Shown here: positions 1 through 9,447 of the stretch, in pieces
Layout of the letters: each line of letters begins with the position of its first letter
Numbering within the stretch: the first letter of the stretch is position 1
From: Breviolum minutum Mf 1.05b.01
Lineage: Eukaryota; Sar; Dinophyceae; Suessiales; Symbiodiniaceae
Direction: 5' to 3'
Length of the DNA stretch: 64,000 nt
NCBI GenBank assembly: GCA_000507305.1
Contig: DF239319.1
Coordinates: forward strand, 1-64,000
The notes under the pieces: generated by a model
Databases searched by the model: none
What the model was told of the DNA's origin: nothing
Seen by the model: only the letters and a program-made list of their open reading frames with translations
Made by a program: the position numbers and the translations under genes

Positions 1-5
1 ATATA

Positions 6-285
6 TAAAGGCAGACGGAGTCTCAAGTGGGGATATCTTACAGGGGACCCAGAAACCTAAGGTGGGGACTATGCACCACACGACAAACTGGTACCCTGTT
101 TTCTCCTTGATCCCAAACTCCACATTGGAATCCTATGAGCGATGAACAATGTCTAATGTGAAACATTGCATGCCCGCTTCTTCCCTTAGAGATACTAACT
201 AAAGACACCCTTCTTTTCAAAGACAAACACAAACCACAACCAACAAAGAGAAACAACAGCAAAATCAGGAATCATCAGTATCAGG
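6..285 (-). repeat. 3' LTR of the copia element
   Basis: This is the left copy of the direct repeat and, because the element is on the minus strand, the 3' LTR. The last residues and stop codon of pol lie inside it. The shared repeat ends at 285 only because the other copy is cut by an N, so the true LTR may run further into pol. A purine-rich sense-strand run at about 363-383 is a candidate polypurine tract that would mark a longer LTR. Confidence 0.85.
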
Positions 286-3200
286 TGAGGTGTTGTTGTT
301 GAGGGGTTTGTAATGTGTGTTTTGTGTACTCCCTGTGATACCGTTGTCAAGTGGTTGGATGCCCTTCTCCTTACGCTTTCTTGCACTGGACATAGAGGGA
401 TCATCAACTATACGCCAATTCTGGTTCATGTCATAGAAGAGGAGTATTTGGCGAAGTTCTTTTCCCTTAGTCAAGCTGTTAGCTAACTGTGCATCGGAGT
501 GCACCCATCTCACGACCACATTGTTGAGGTGTTGGGATTCCTTAAGTCTCATGAGGGTAAGGTCCACACGCCTTTCCGCTCCCTTAGCACAAACCACCTC
601 AGTACTAAGTTTATCAAAAACATTTCGGGAATCCGTTATCAAACAACCTCCAATTTGGTTAACCACTTCACTAGGTTTTCGGATGTTCACGGGAAAACCC
701 AACATTTCGGTAACCTGAAATCGGCAGAAACACAGCAAATCCTCAGCGTTAACAGCAGCAAACGCTTCACTAGAACCAGGGCTAGTGCACATTCTATCAA
801 TCTTAGAGGAATGCCAAGTCATGATACTAACTGGTTCACAATGACCCTCCAACAGTTTATGGGATGAAATACCAATGATGATTCCTTGGGTACTACCACC
901 TCCAGGACGGTTTTGTGAGGCCGCATCGGCCCATGCATACAGATACCATTCCTTAGTGGGTATTTTGTGAATCAGCATTCGGTGTTGTTTCATGTTCTTC
1001 ACTTGATCTAAGAGTTTGTTGGCTTTGAAAAGGGTTTCAACACTACTCCTAGAAACTTCCGAAAGCAAAACACTGACATCCGCTGAAAAATGGGGGGCCA
1101 CTTGTTGAGCATGCCAGCTAATACCCCCCAAAAGGGTTCTCAGTTGGGATTTTTCAAACTCATCAGTTTCCGCATTACGGTCTCTTTTTCGATGAGCTCG
1201 GATTGGGATGTACTTCAGTTCTTCTACATATTTTTCTTGGGAAAGAGCATAGGTGCCATCATTGTTGCATTCTATGAGCACACCGCATTGTACGAACTTG
1301 TCCTTTTCCCAATCTCCCCAACGATATTCCTTTTGGATGGCAGAAACTGTTTTGTTCCAGATGGGATCATCTGGAGCACCGGAAAACAAAAAGTCGTCGA
1401 CGTGTCCTGAGATAATACCATGAAGCCTGCCTTGAACCACTAGCTTCCAGCAGCAGGGGTCAGACCAACAACGTTGTAAGCCTAGTGTTTCAAAGAACTG
1501 GCAGATTGACCTGTACCACTCCAGTGGCGCGTCCACCAAGCCATAACAAGCTCGTCGTACCCGGGTCACTGATTCAGGTGCCAAGCCCATTGCTTGACAA
1601 ATCTCGGGACATGGGATACACAGCAAGTCATCAGGATACTCACGGCTTTGTAAGAACGCCCCTGTGACGTCCCCTTTTTGGGTGATGTAGCCCATCGAGG
1701 CGGCAATCTGTAGCTGTAACTGACGTGTTTGCCTCGTCGTAGTCGGTGACATCGTCGCTCGCTGCTCGTATTTTGGATCCTGATAGCCCAAAAGAACTGC
1801 TCGAGCTTTCGCTTTTCGTGAACCGTCCTCTTTTTGTTTCCACGTCAAGATCCATCGCATTCGTACTGCATCGTCACGCTTGACTTTGATGTGAGATGGA
1901 ATCGATTCGAAAGCCCGTGCCGAAAGAAAATTGCTAACTTCGACCGCCTTGGCCTGTCCAAACTGTAACCTCTCTTCATCAGTAAGTCGCCTCTCTGAGA
2001 CTTCAACTGCTCGTTTCTTGAAGGCAGCTGCAAAGAATGCTGGGAGATCTTGCAGGATCTTCTCTGTGGCGTTTCGGTGTTGAGGCATCTCCACTTCGAT
2101 CTGTATGGCTCCACCTGTTGAGAAAGGCACTGTTGATTCAACCTCCGGAGTGTCCGAAAAATAGGACTGGTGAACCAACTCTGTCCAATGTCCTGATGGA
2201 ACAAAACCCACTGCTGGTTGCGATCGATGTGGCGACCTACTCCGAGTCCCACTGACGTTGCCGGCTGACGAATCGTGAATCTCTGGTGTTCGTTGTCCCC
2301 TAACCGGTGATCTTGATCGGTGTTCTGTTGGAGGACCACTCTTTTGTCGATACCGAATGGTAGGCTGCCATTCATGTTGAGGGTCCATAGCCCGTTGCCA
2401 TTCCTCCTCAGTGGGGACTTCGGTCATGTCATCGAAGTCATTGCCACCTAGTTGTTGTGCGACTTTGGGAAAATCCCAATTCGTTGCTGGATCTGGGTCA
2501 TGTAGTTCCGCTATGATGACCTCTCGATCGGAGGCTCGCCGTAACTGCTCGGGACAGCACTTCAGTAAGCGTCTCCCTCGAACCAACCATACTGAGCTTC
2601 CCTTTCGAAGCTCTCCACTCTCGTCCTTCACCGACTCAGTAGCTAGAATGCGTGCTGGTCCGACAAAACGTCCCTTCCCAGCCTTGTTCTGTTGAGCATC
2701 TTGACCGGTGAGCTGTTGCCTCCAGATGTAGACCAATTCGCCTGCCTGAAAATCAAGACACCGACGGTGTTTCGAATGAGTTGCCCTCTGTATTCGCTGT
2801 TGGGCATTCCATTCAAGCAGAGCCTTCTCGGCCACATCTCGGAGGTGCTGAGATCGTTCTTGTCCTTGGGCTGGGGTTTCTGAGACCAGTTCTGAACATC
2901 TCGAATCTGCCGTAGTCAGAAATCTTCCAGTCTCATCAGGAGCTTTTCCAAGTATGTGCTGGACTGGGGAGTATCCACGAACCAGATCGCGATGGTTCAG
3001 GGTCTTCACTGCTTCGGAAAGGGCTTCCTGAGCACTGACATCGGGTTGATCATCCACTATAGCTTCCAGAATTGCTTTGATTGACCGGATGCTTCTCTCA
3101 CAAGCTGCAAGCTTCCAATGTGCCTCACCTGGTATGAGGTCCAGAAAGATGTGGTACCTATCGCAGTAATCTCCTAGCTCATGACTTCGGAAAGCACCAT

Positions 3201-4515
3201 CAGGATCTAACCGCAAAGTGAGAGGGTGTCCAAAATACTCGACCCAGCTCTCACCAAACACGTCGACAAACTGTGCCGCTGAGAGATGTTGTTGCTTCCC
3301 TTTTGAGATCATGCGAGCTACTCGAAATCGGCTACCTTCATCGATCATGACGAGAAACTGCCATTTCTCTTTAGTCACTGGGTGATACCAGTGACCGACA
3401 TCAGCTGAGACGGTTGCAAACTTGGGAGGTAATGGCTCTAAGGAAGCTAAGTTTCGAGGAACTGGTTTGACCCTTTCTTGACACACTGGGCATGAAAACT
3501 TTTCAACTTCAGCCAAAACCTTGGGGGAAACATTTCGCTGCTTCAGCAACTTGGAAAGATACCGAATGGGACCATGACCAGTGGCTGAGTGCAACAAGTA
3601 GAGTCTACGTTGAATTTCTTCGGAAGACATCATATTGGAAATTTGGGGGCCCTTAGTATCAACCGCACACACATCAACCGATTGTTGGTGACAAACGTGA
3701 GAATTACAATGACCACAAACAACCTCGGCTTCATGATACTTAGACTCTTCACAAGTACAAATCGTGCCCTGACCAAATTTGGGGGTTTGAGTGGATCGTC
3801 CATTCAATTCCCTATGAATCAGTTCCTTACTGGTTCCCCGCAAAATGGCATCACAAACCCTTTTCGCAAACTCCTTGGTGTAGAAGGCCGTACTTCGAGT
3901 GAGTTGACCCTCGCATGGAACATGAAGAGTTTTGGGGGCACATGAACATGGCAAATCCATCCTAGAAGCCAAAAGAGCATGAGTGGTCATGATTTTCCAA
4001 CCCTTCGAAATGGAATTACCTTTGGGGTCCCGCAAATTCACCTGACAGCCCCGGATGATACTCACAAAAGGCTCACACTGTTTCATCAACCGTTGGATAA
4101 GGGGGAGTCGCCAAGCTTGGCATGATTGTGAAAGTTCCCAAGTGACGTGAATTCCTCTTTGTTGGCAATACCTGAAAATCACAGCGCTACCCACATACTG
4201 CTTAAGGGCCATGCGTCTTTTTGCAGCCAGTTCTTCCTTCTGTTTGGGAGTTCGCTGGTTTATATTCTGCATGACAGAATAAGGTCCACACTCGGGAGCT
4301 AACCAAACATGAGAAGGGTCATGATGATCTATTTTATCCAAAACAGATTTCACACCAGAACCAGTACACAAATCATGTTGATTCCAAATCGACAAACGCA
4401 TTGCAGATTGTGGACACTTAGTGGTATCTTGCATCACCTGCGACAAAATGCTATCCGGGCTACAGGCCACTTCAATCAAACGAACTTTGGGTTCATCAAG
4501 CAGGGACTGATACAA
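265..4515 (-). CDS. copia Pol: methyltransferase-like N-terminus, integrase, RT, RNase H
   Basis: The 1416-residue ORF would integrate and copy the element. Residues ~12-125 resemble a cytosine-methyltransferase fold: PECGPYS at 74-80 has the spacing of the catalytic PCxxxS motif, and a later TWELS segment sits where an ENV-type motif would be (inference). A His/Cys zinc-binding module ends with CPVC near residue 345. The integrase core shows Asp in ADVGHWYHP (~372), Asp in RLDPDGAF (~437) and Glu in AACERSIRS (~473), a DD35E-type spacing. The RT region has DVTGAFLQ and GHVDDFLFSG (~1038), with His in place of the usual Tyr of YVDD. RNase H follows around WADAASQ (~1190). No internal stop is seen. 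Confidence 0.93.
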   Translation of the reverse strand: MYQSLLDEPKVRLIEVACSPDSILSQVMQDTTKCPQSAMRLSIWNQHDLCTGSGVKSVLDKIDHHDPSHVWLAPECGPYSVMQNINQRTPKQKEELAAKRRMALKQYVGSAVIFRYCQQRGIHVTWELSQSCQAWRLPLIQRLMKQCEPFVSIIRGCQVNLRDPKGNSISKGWKIMTTHALLASRMDLPCSCAPKTLHVPCEGQLTRSTAFYTKEFAKRVCDAILRGTSKELIHRELNGRSTQTPKFGQGTICTCEESKYHEAEVVCGHCNSHVCHQQSVDVCAVDTKGPQISNMMSSEEIQRRLYLLHSATGHGPIRYLSKLLKQRNVSPKVLAEVEKFSCPVCQERVKPVPRNLASLEPLPPKFATVSADVGHWYHPVTKEKWQFLVMIDEGSRFRVARMISKGKQQHLSAAQFVDVFGESWVEYFGHPLTLRLDPDGAFRSHELGDYCDRYHIFLDLIPGEAHWKLAACERSIRSIKAILEAIVDDQPDVSAQEALSEAVKTLNHRDLVRGYSPVQHILGKAPDETGRFLTTADSRCSELVSETPAQGQERSQHLRDVAEKALLEWNAQQRIQRATHSKHRRCLDFQAGELVYIWRQQLTGQDAQQNKAGKGRFVGPARILATESVKDESGELRKGSSVWLVRGRRLLKCCPEQLRRASDREVIIAELHDPDPATNWDFPKVAQQLGGNDFDDMTEVPTEEEWQRAMDPQHEWQPTIRYRQKSGPPTEHRSRSPVRGQRTPEIHDSSAGNVSGTRSRSPHRSQPAVGFVPSGHWTELVHQSYFSDTPEVESTVPFSTGGAIQIEVEMPQHRNATEKILQDLPAFFAAAFKKRAVEVSERRLTDEERLQFGQAKAVEVSNFLSARAFESIPSHIKVKRDDAVRMRWILTWKQKEDGSRKAKARAVLLGYQDPKYEQRATMSPTTTRQTRQLQLQIAASMGYITQKGDVTGAFLQSREYPDDLLCIPCPEICQAMGLAPESVTRVRRACYGLVDAPLEWYRSICQFFETLGLQRCWSDPCCWKLVVQGRLHGIISGHVDDFLFSGAPDDPIWNKTVSAIQKEYRWGDWEKDKFVQCGVLIECNNDGTYALSQEKYVEELKYIPIRAHRKRDRNAETDEFEKSQLRTLLGGISWHAQQVAPHFSADVSVLLSEVSRSSVETLFKANKLLDQVKNMKQHRMLIHKIPTKEWYLYAWADAASQNRPGGGSTQGIIIGISSHKLLEGHCEPVSIMTWHSSKIDRMCTSPGSSEAFAAVNAEDLLCFCRFQVTEMLGFPVNIRKPSEVVNQIGGCLITDSRNVFDKLSTEVVCAKGAERRVDLTLMRLKESQHLNNVVVRWVHSDAQLANSLTKGKELRQILLFYDMNQNWRIVDDPSMSSARKRKEKGIQPLDNGITGSTQNTHYKPLNNNTSPDTDDS

Positions 4516-4711
4516 CTGAGGTAAAATGTCCTGGACCTGATGGCTTTTCCCGGTTTCAGGCGTTTTAAGGACGAAACTGACTGAGGGCCTAACAACTCAG
4601 TTGCCTTACCGAAGCATACTGATGGATTAGGGCCGGGACAGCTACTCACCTCTTCTGGATCAGAAGGAAGTTGTGAAGCTGGATGATGTAGTTCACCAAG
4701 CATCGAGGAAT

Positions 4712-5665
4712 CTAGGGAGTCTCCATGAGGCTCTTCTTGCGAGCTGGCTCCTTGCCTTCCTTCATGTCCTTGATCTCTTCCTTCAGGTCCTGGACCGACT
4801 CCACCAGCATTCGGAGGGCCTCGTTCTGCTGAGCCATCTGAGAGCTGGTGCAACTTCCCGATGTCCATGATTTCACTGAAGGTTCTCCCTTGGTTGGGGG
4901 CACATGCTTCATCTTGTAGCCCATGTGAGCCATCTCCTCCGCAGTGTATGCCGAGCTTGATGCTCCTGGCTCTTGCTTGATCATTGTGGACTCCTCGATC
5001 TTCTCGATGGGGTTGTTCTTCTGCTTGAGGAGCCATGTTGCCAGTCGAGCCAGACGAGGATCGCACTGGCCTTCTTGGTAGGTCTGAATGACCCACTCGG
5101 CATACTGCTTCTCGTGGACCTGAATCTCGAGGTAGGTGCGAGCTGCATGCATTCCGAATCCCACTGGATCCTCGGCTGAGCTCTCTGCCTTGTCGTAGAT
5201 CATTCGAAGACACTTCTTCTGAAGTGTCGGGATAGTGTCGTCCCTGCTCACTGGGACACCAAGTTCCTTGCAATGATCGATCAGCTTGTCCTTCTTGGTG
5301 GAGGCCTGGTTGAGCTGCAACATCATTTTGCGAAGTGGTGTGGCATTCTTGGACCGTGGATTGGGGTGAAGACCTCGTTCCACTCGAAGTTCTTCCATCC
5401 TGGCCAAACATTCCACCTTGGTCCACTGCTTTGGTGGTAACTCTCCCAGACGGCCAAGCTCGGCCAAGATCTCGGACTTGGTCATGTTGGACGACATGAT
5501 CTTGACACACAGGCGATGAAGAGAGCGAATCAACCGGATCTCGATCTGGTGAGTGTGCTGCATTGTGTGAATGGTGTGTATGGTGTGAACGTTCATGCGA
5601 TTGCAAGTTGTGTTGGGAGGTACACCTTTCAACTGACTTACCCGAAGAAACATCACGACAAACAA
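4712..5665 (-). CDS. retroelement ORF with SAP-like motifs
   Basis: This ORF lies between gag-protease and pol in its own frame. The first Met is at 5665, but a Met at 5497 (MSSNMTKSEILAEL) is a more sensible start. The region after it has two stretches resembling SAP motifs (TKSEILAELG and KKDKLIDHCKELGVPVS), which in other proteins bind DNA. A helical middle and an acidic/basic coiled C-terminus follow (EALRMLVESVQDLKEEIKDM). Its role in the element is unknown; nucleic-acid binding or a spacer between protease and integrase is inferred. A competing ORF in another frame (4476-5606) is arginine/proline-rich and is treated as a shadow. Confidence 0.6.
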   Translation of the reverse strand: MFVVMFLRVSQLKGVPPNTTCNRMNVHTIHTIHTMQHTHQIEIRLIRSLHRLCVKIMSSNMTKSEILAELGRLGELPPKQWTKVECLARMEELRVERGLHPNPRSKNATPLRKMMLQLNQASTKKDKLIDHCKELGVPVSRDDTIPTLQKKCLRMIYDKAESSAEDPVGFGMHAARTYLEIQVHEKQYAEWVIQTYQEGQCDPRLARLATWLLKQKNNPIEKIEESTMIKQEPGASSSAYTAEEMAHMGYKMKHVPPTKGEPSVKSWTSGSCTSSQMAQQNEALRMLVESVQDLKEEIKDMKEGKEPARKKSLMETP

Positions 5666-5765
5666 CTTGTTGTTGAAGGGGGGTCTTGGAAACTAACGAA
5701 GTGTCTGCTAGACTGCCGCTGACCTTCCTTTCACCAGCAGACGGTGGCTGAGGAAGGAGTTGTCC

Positions 5766-7691
5766 CTAAATGTAGTGCTTCAGCGGTGGGACTGGCTCCG
5801 ATGCTTTAAAGGAATTTTGGAACCAGTCATCTGTAAGGGGAAGAAGCTGGTGACCTGTACATGATCGCTCTAACTTGATGACCTTGCTAGGGTCCAACTG
5901 CCTAAAGACTACCAAATCATTCTCATAGTCTACAACGGCACCCAAGGACCTCAAGGTCTCAATTGAAAACAAAATTGGGCTGGCTCCCTGATCCAGTGTG
6001 TGGATCTTGAGCTGCCCGGACTTTCCTCCTGCTTGAATCTGAAGCCATGCTGTGGACAAACACTGATTGGTGCTGGAGTTCCCAAAACCAAAAGTGGGTC
6101 GATCTTCACCATCAACTCGATGAAGGCCTGTGTGGCCTTTGGAGGCCTGATTCAAGGCCATAACTCGCTCCACGGCTTGCACCGATCCAAGTGTTCGAGT
6201 TGCGCCACCGTCAATGATGGCTTTGCCCTGTTCCACCGCCTCACGGGTGGTCACCAATCCATTTACCAGATGAGCTTCATCACTGGTAGAAGTCAAAGTA
6301 GCGCTAGAAGCATCTTGGGCATAGCACACAAAGGGGGCCTCGGCTTCAGGGGCATCCACCACGTGTGCCGAAGTAGAACTCGTCTTCTTCGGACAGGCAG
6401 AAGTCTTGTGGGAACCTCCACAAGCCAAGCAGGATAAGTTTCCTGAAGGTTGTCCATCTTCTCGATGTGGTTGGGCTCGAGGTCGATTGAAAGGTCTTGC
6501 ACTGGATCGTTGATAGTACTGTCGGCTCATCTTCACAAAGTGCTGTTTGGCCCTGGCATCTCGCAGAGTACGTTTGCTCCTTTCGATAGTAGCCAGAGCC
6601 TCTTGTGCATCTTCTTCAGCATCTTGAAGTATGGACATCCCTTCTTCATTCACTCCTGACTGGGCCAGAAGAGTCAAGTCAGGTCCCGCCTCACCGGCAT
6701 CATCATCATCGGGATCTTCACCCATCCAGTAGGCGGAACCACGAGGACCATGAAGGTCCCTCTTGCGGATGTCATCATCCGCCCATTGATTGCGAAGTTC
6801 TTGAGCTACTCGATCTACACTGAAATTGTCCTTGAGAGCAGCCAAGATCATGTTTTTCTCACCAGGCTCAAGGCCTGAGTCCTGCAGAAGAAACCAGCCT
6901 TGAACAAAGCTGGGTAGGAAGTCGGAGGGCGGCACATACTCCTCGGTGATTCTATCATTCTGGTGTTCTGAGGTCTTGTTCCCCCAAGACCATCCATCCC
7001 ACTCACCGGAATGCCAATCAGAGGAGTGCCACCATTGATTGCGGCCATACCAAGCTTCCCACGGATCAGAGCCGGCTTCTGAGCGGGCTCGACGTGGGCC
7101 ATGATCATCCTGGTACCCGTGCTCGTCAATCTCATAGGTCTCTTCCGCACCATCTAAGGTGTTGAGGTCCTCGATGGTAAGTCCCGGACGGCTAGTCTTC
7201 CTAGAAGAGCCATTGGAATCAGTCTCTTTCTTCACTCGAGCTGGTTCATAGCGACTTTGGACCCTATCCAAAGTCTGGCAGGCTCGCCGATATAGTTCAG
7301 CTTTTCGAGTGATGTAGTCGTTCATGTTCTCATTGCGGCGTCTCTTGCTGTTCTTGAAGTATCGGGCCATGTAGTCTGACATCTCACTCAACTGAGGTTG
7401 GCCGAGATGACGCCTCAGGTGGTTGAGTAGCGTAGTGACGCCACCATTGTGAGAACACCAACCTGGCTTCATAGACATCACGAAACGTCTTGCTGTTCCT
7501 GTGAGTTCAGCTTGAAGTTTCGGTCCACACAAATACCGTTTGTGATGAACAACCGACTGTTCCCAGTGTCCAGCCATTTCCGAGTATTCGGTGAAAGTCA
7601 CCGGATCTCCATCCCAGGAAGGCGTACCTTCCTTGTTTCTCTCAATCACCTTCACTCCACGTTCTGCCATCGTTCCCACAGTGGTATCCAC
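5766..7691 (-). CDS. copia Gag-protease polyprotein
   Basis: The 641-residue ORF begins just inside the 5' LTR. The first ~150 residues look like a copia Gag core (LNHLRRHLGQ, a basic KNSKRRR tract). A Trp-rich segment near residue 220 is typical of dinoflagellate elements. A zinc knuckle CLACGGSHKTSAC lies near 421-433 (CX2CX3HX4C). A retropepsin-like aspartic protease follows: IIDGGATRTLGS near 490 is the active-site motif, with Gly where Ser or Thr is usual, and a second flap-region ILFSIETLRSLGA lies near the end. Its stop at 5766 separates it from the next ORF. Confidence 0.9.
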   Translation of the reverse strand: MDTTVGTMAERGVKVIERNKEGTPSWDGDPVTFTEYSEMAGHWEQSVVHHKRYLCGPKLQAELTGTARRFVMSMKPGWCSHNGGVTTLLNHLRRHLGQPQLSEMSDYMARYFKNSKRRRNENMNDYITRKAELYRRACQTLDRVQSRYEPARVKKETDSNGSSRKTSRPGLTIEDLNTLDGAEETYEIDEHGYQDDHGPRRARSEAGSDPWEAWYGRNQWWHSSDWHSGEWDGWSWGNKTSEHQNDRITEEYVPPSDFLPSFVQGWFLLQDSGLEPGEKNMILAALKDNFSVDRVAQELRNQWADDDIRKRDLHGPRGSAYWMGEDPDDDDAGEAGPDLTLLAQSGVNEEGMSILQDAEEDAQEALATIERSKRTLRDARAKQHFVKMSRQYYQRSSARPFNRPRAQPHREDGQPSGNLSCLACGGSHKTSACPKKTSSTSAHVVDAPEAEAPFVCYAQDASSATLTSTSDEAHLVNGLVTTREAVEQGKAIIDGGATRTLGSVQAVERVMALNQASKGHTGLHRVDGEDRPTFGFGNSSTNQCLSTAWLQIQAGGKSGQLKIHTLDQGASPILFSIETLRSLGAVVDYENDLVVFRQLDPSKVIKLERSCTGHQLLPLTDDWFQNSFKASEPVPPLKHYI

Positions 7692-7737
7692 GACCGTGGG
7701 CTAAAACTCAAAAGTCAAAAACTGGAGTCCCTTTCAG

Positions 7738-7750
7738 GGTTCCGCTACCA
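7738..7750 (-). other. putative tRNA primer-binding site
   Basis: Immediately inside the 5' LTR the sense strand reads TGGTAGCGGAACC. A TGG start directly after the LTR is the position and form of a primer-binding site, and TGGTAGC resembles the initiator-Met tRNA 3' end (CUACCA). The same sequence abuts the third LTR fragment at 8032-8042. Confidence 0.6.
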
Positions 7751-8030
7751 TAAAGGCAGACGGAGTCTCAAGTGGGGATATCTTACAGGGGACCCAGAAA
7801 CCTAAGGTGGGGACTATGCACCACACGACAAACTGGTACCCTGTTTTCTCCTTGATCCCAAACTCCACATTGGAATCCTATGAGCGATGAACAATGTCTA
7901 ATGTGAAACATTGCATGCCCGCTTCTTCCCTTAGAGATACTAACTAAAGACACCCTTCTTTTCAAAGACAAACACAAACCACAACCAACAAAGAGAAACA
8001 ACAGCAAAATCAGGAATCATCAGTATCAGG
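7751..8030 (-). repeat. 5' LTR of the copia element
   Basis: Direct repeat of 6-285. It ends abruptly at the N at 8031, so its outer end may be missing. It should carry the element's promoter; no clear TATA box was identified. Confidence 0.87.
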
Positions 8031-8031
8031 N
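8031..8031. other. assembly N at LTR junction
   Basis: A single N separates the 5' LTR from another copy of the internal/LTR junction. Other Ns at 33109 and 51210 also sit inside repeats, so these mark repeat-caused assembly joins, and the distance across each is unknown. Confidence 0.9.
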
Positions 8032-8042
8032 CTCCGCTACCA

Positions 8043-8208
8043 TATAGGCAGACGGAGTCTCAAGTGGGGATATCTTACAGGGGACCCAGAAACCTAAGGT
8101 GGGGACTATGCACCACACGACAAACTGGTACCCTGTTTTCTCCTTGATCCCAAACTCCACATTGGAATCCTATGAGCGATGAACAATGTCTAATGTGAAA
8201 CATTGCAT
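8043..8208 (-). repeat. truncated third LTR copy
   Basis: It repeats the inner ~165 bp of the LTR and is preceded by the same primer-binding sequence (8032-8042). It breaks off into an AT dinucleotide run (8207-8222). It is either the LTR of a second, mostly missing element or a misjoin at the N. Confidence 0.85.
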
Positions 8209-8294
8209 ATATATATATATATGGACCATGGTCAAAATGGTGACGGCTTTCTCTGCGCCAAAACTGCAGTTGAGCCACGAAAAAAAACCCTTAC

Positions 8295-8414
8295 TACTTT
8301 CCATTATACTGGTTGGTTAACAGGGATCCTTATAATGGTTTATTATAATCCCTATATAATTGGGTAGTATAATCCCCTATGTACCCCAAACAACCAGGGT
8401 GTGTTCATTGCTCA
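8295..8414 (+). mobile_element. TIR element family H, copy 1
   Basis: About 120 bp, nearly identical to 39254-39372. The ends carry imperfect inverted repeats (TACTGGTTGGTT against AACAACCAGGGT), and the middle has TATAATGG/AATCCC palindromic stretches. It codes for nothing visible. Confidence 0.75.
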
Positions 8415-9272
8415 GTTGGAAAAAACGTTGACTAAACTCGGTTGGGAAAAACAAATACTGTATATGTTTGGAGTTACCTTAGTGATACTTGGTATAGATT
8501 TGCAGTCCTTCCTGAAACGGTTTTTGGCCTTTTCTTGTGTGAGACATTTGATGTGGATTGCAGGTGAACTGACAAACAATCAATGGAAACCCTTCATTCT
8601 GAATAGCAGTACATCTTCAAATTGTCCTAAAGTACTGAGCACAGCAGAAAATACCATACATGAATTACAAAGGTACGAGTATATGTTGGTATATGAACAA
8701 AAAATGATAGCACACTGAATGATACGACATCTCTCGACGACTTAGACCGACCACTTGTAATTGTTTGTTTACTGCAGTGGCATGTTCAAAGAAATGAACA
8801 AACATGATCTGTATCTCCAAGTAGGAAAACCTTTAACAATTCCAAATATAAAAAAATATTGTTGGGCAAATATAAAGAACTAGAAAACATGATGTTCGTT
8901 TTGGGGCTCAACCCCACCAATTTTATTTGTGAGCACCCTACGGGGATCTTTAAAAAGGACCTCATGCATGCTATGGAATCAAGAAAACTCTCTGATGCTC
9001 CCTGATTTCCAGCCTTTTTGATCCTGAACTGAGCCAGTGGTGGAAAAACACAAAAATCAATTCGCATTCCAGTCTGGTTTGAAATGAGATCACTGATATT
9101 CACTGACCAATGCTTGCTCATCATCGCAACCGAGAGTAGTAGATGTAGCAGTAGTACCAGGAGTAGGGGTAGTCTGAGTAGTAGTAGCAGCAGTAGAAGT
9201 AGAACTGCCTTTGTTCGTTTGATTTTGGTCCCCAAACGTTGTTGTTTCACCAGCAACCGACTACAGGTCAAC
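8415..9272. other. intergenic or intron, no gene seen
   Basis: AT-rich sequence with a degenerate AGT-type repeat at about 9131-9205. I searched the minus strand here for the second thioredoxin fold of the neighbouring gene and did not find it. Confidence 0.5.
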
Positions 9273-9280
9273 CAAGGAAC

Positions 9281-9412
9281 CCCAAAGTTCCAAAGGTTCC
9301 TTAGGCGCTTTGCTGGGTACACGTAGCATTCCATGCCTGCCAGAGCAATGGTGGATGGGTGGGGAGTGATAAAATTCTGCCAAAGATGATCCTGATGAAA
9401 AAAAGGAAAAAC

Positions 9413-9447
<35 letters not shown>

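Larger units (their letters stand above)
6..8030 (-). mobile_element. Ty1/copia LTR retrotransposon, near complete
   Basis: Two copies of the same ~280 bp sequence (6-285 and 7751-8030) bracket three consecutive minus-strand ORFs: gag-protease (5766-7691), a SAP-like ORF (4712-5665) and integrase/RT/RNase H (265-4515). Integrase before reverse transcriptase is the Ty1/copia order. The two repeats look almost identical, suggesting recent insertion or gene conversion. The ORFs are in three different frames, so expression would need frameshifting, re-initiation or splicing, or the copy carries frame errors. Target-site duplication cannot be checked because position 8031 is an N and the left end is the window edge. 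Confidence 0.93.

Noticed and set aside
4476-5606. 376-codon minus-strand frame overlapping the SAP-like ORF
   Set aside because: Arg/Ser/Gly-rich composition typical of an antisense or shifted frame; no motif.
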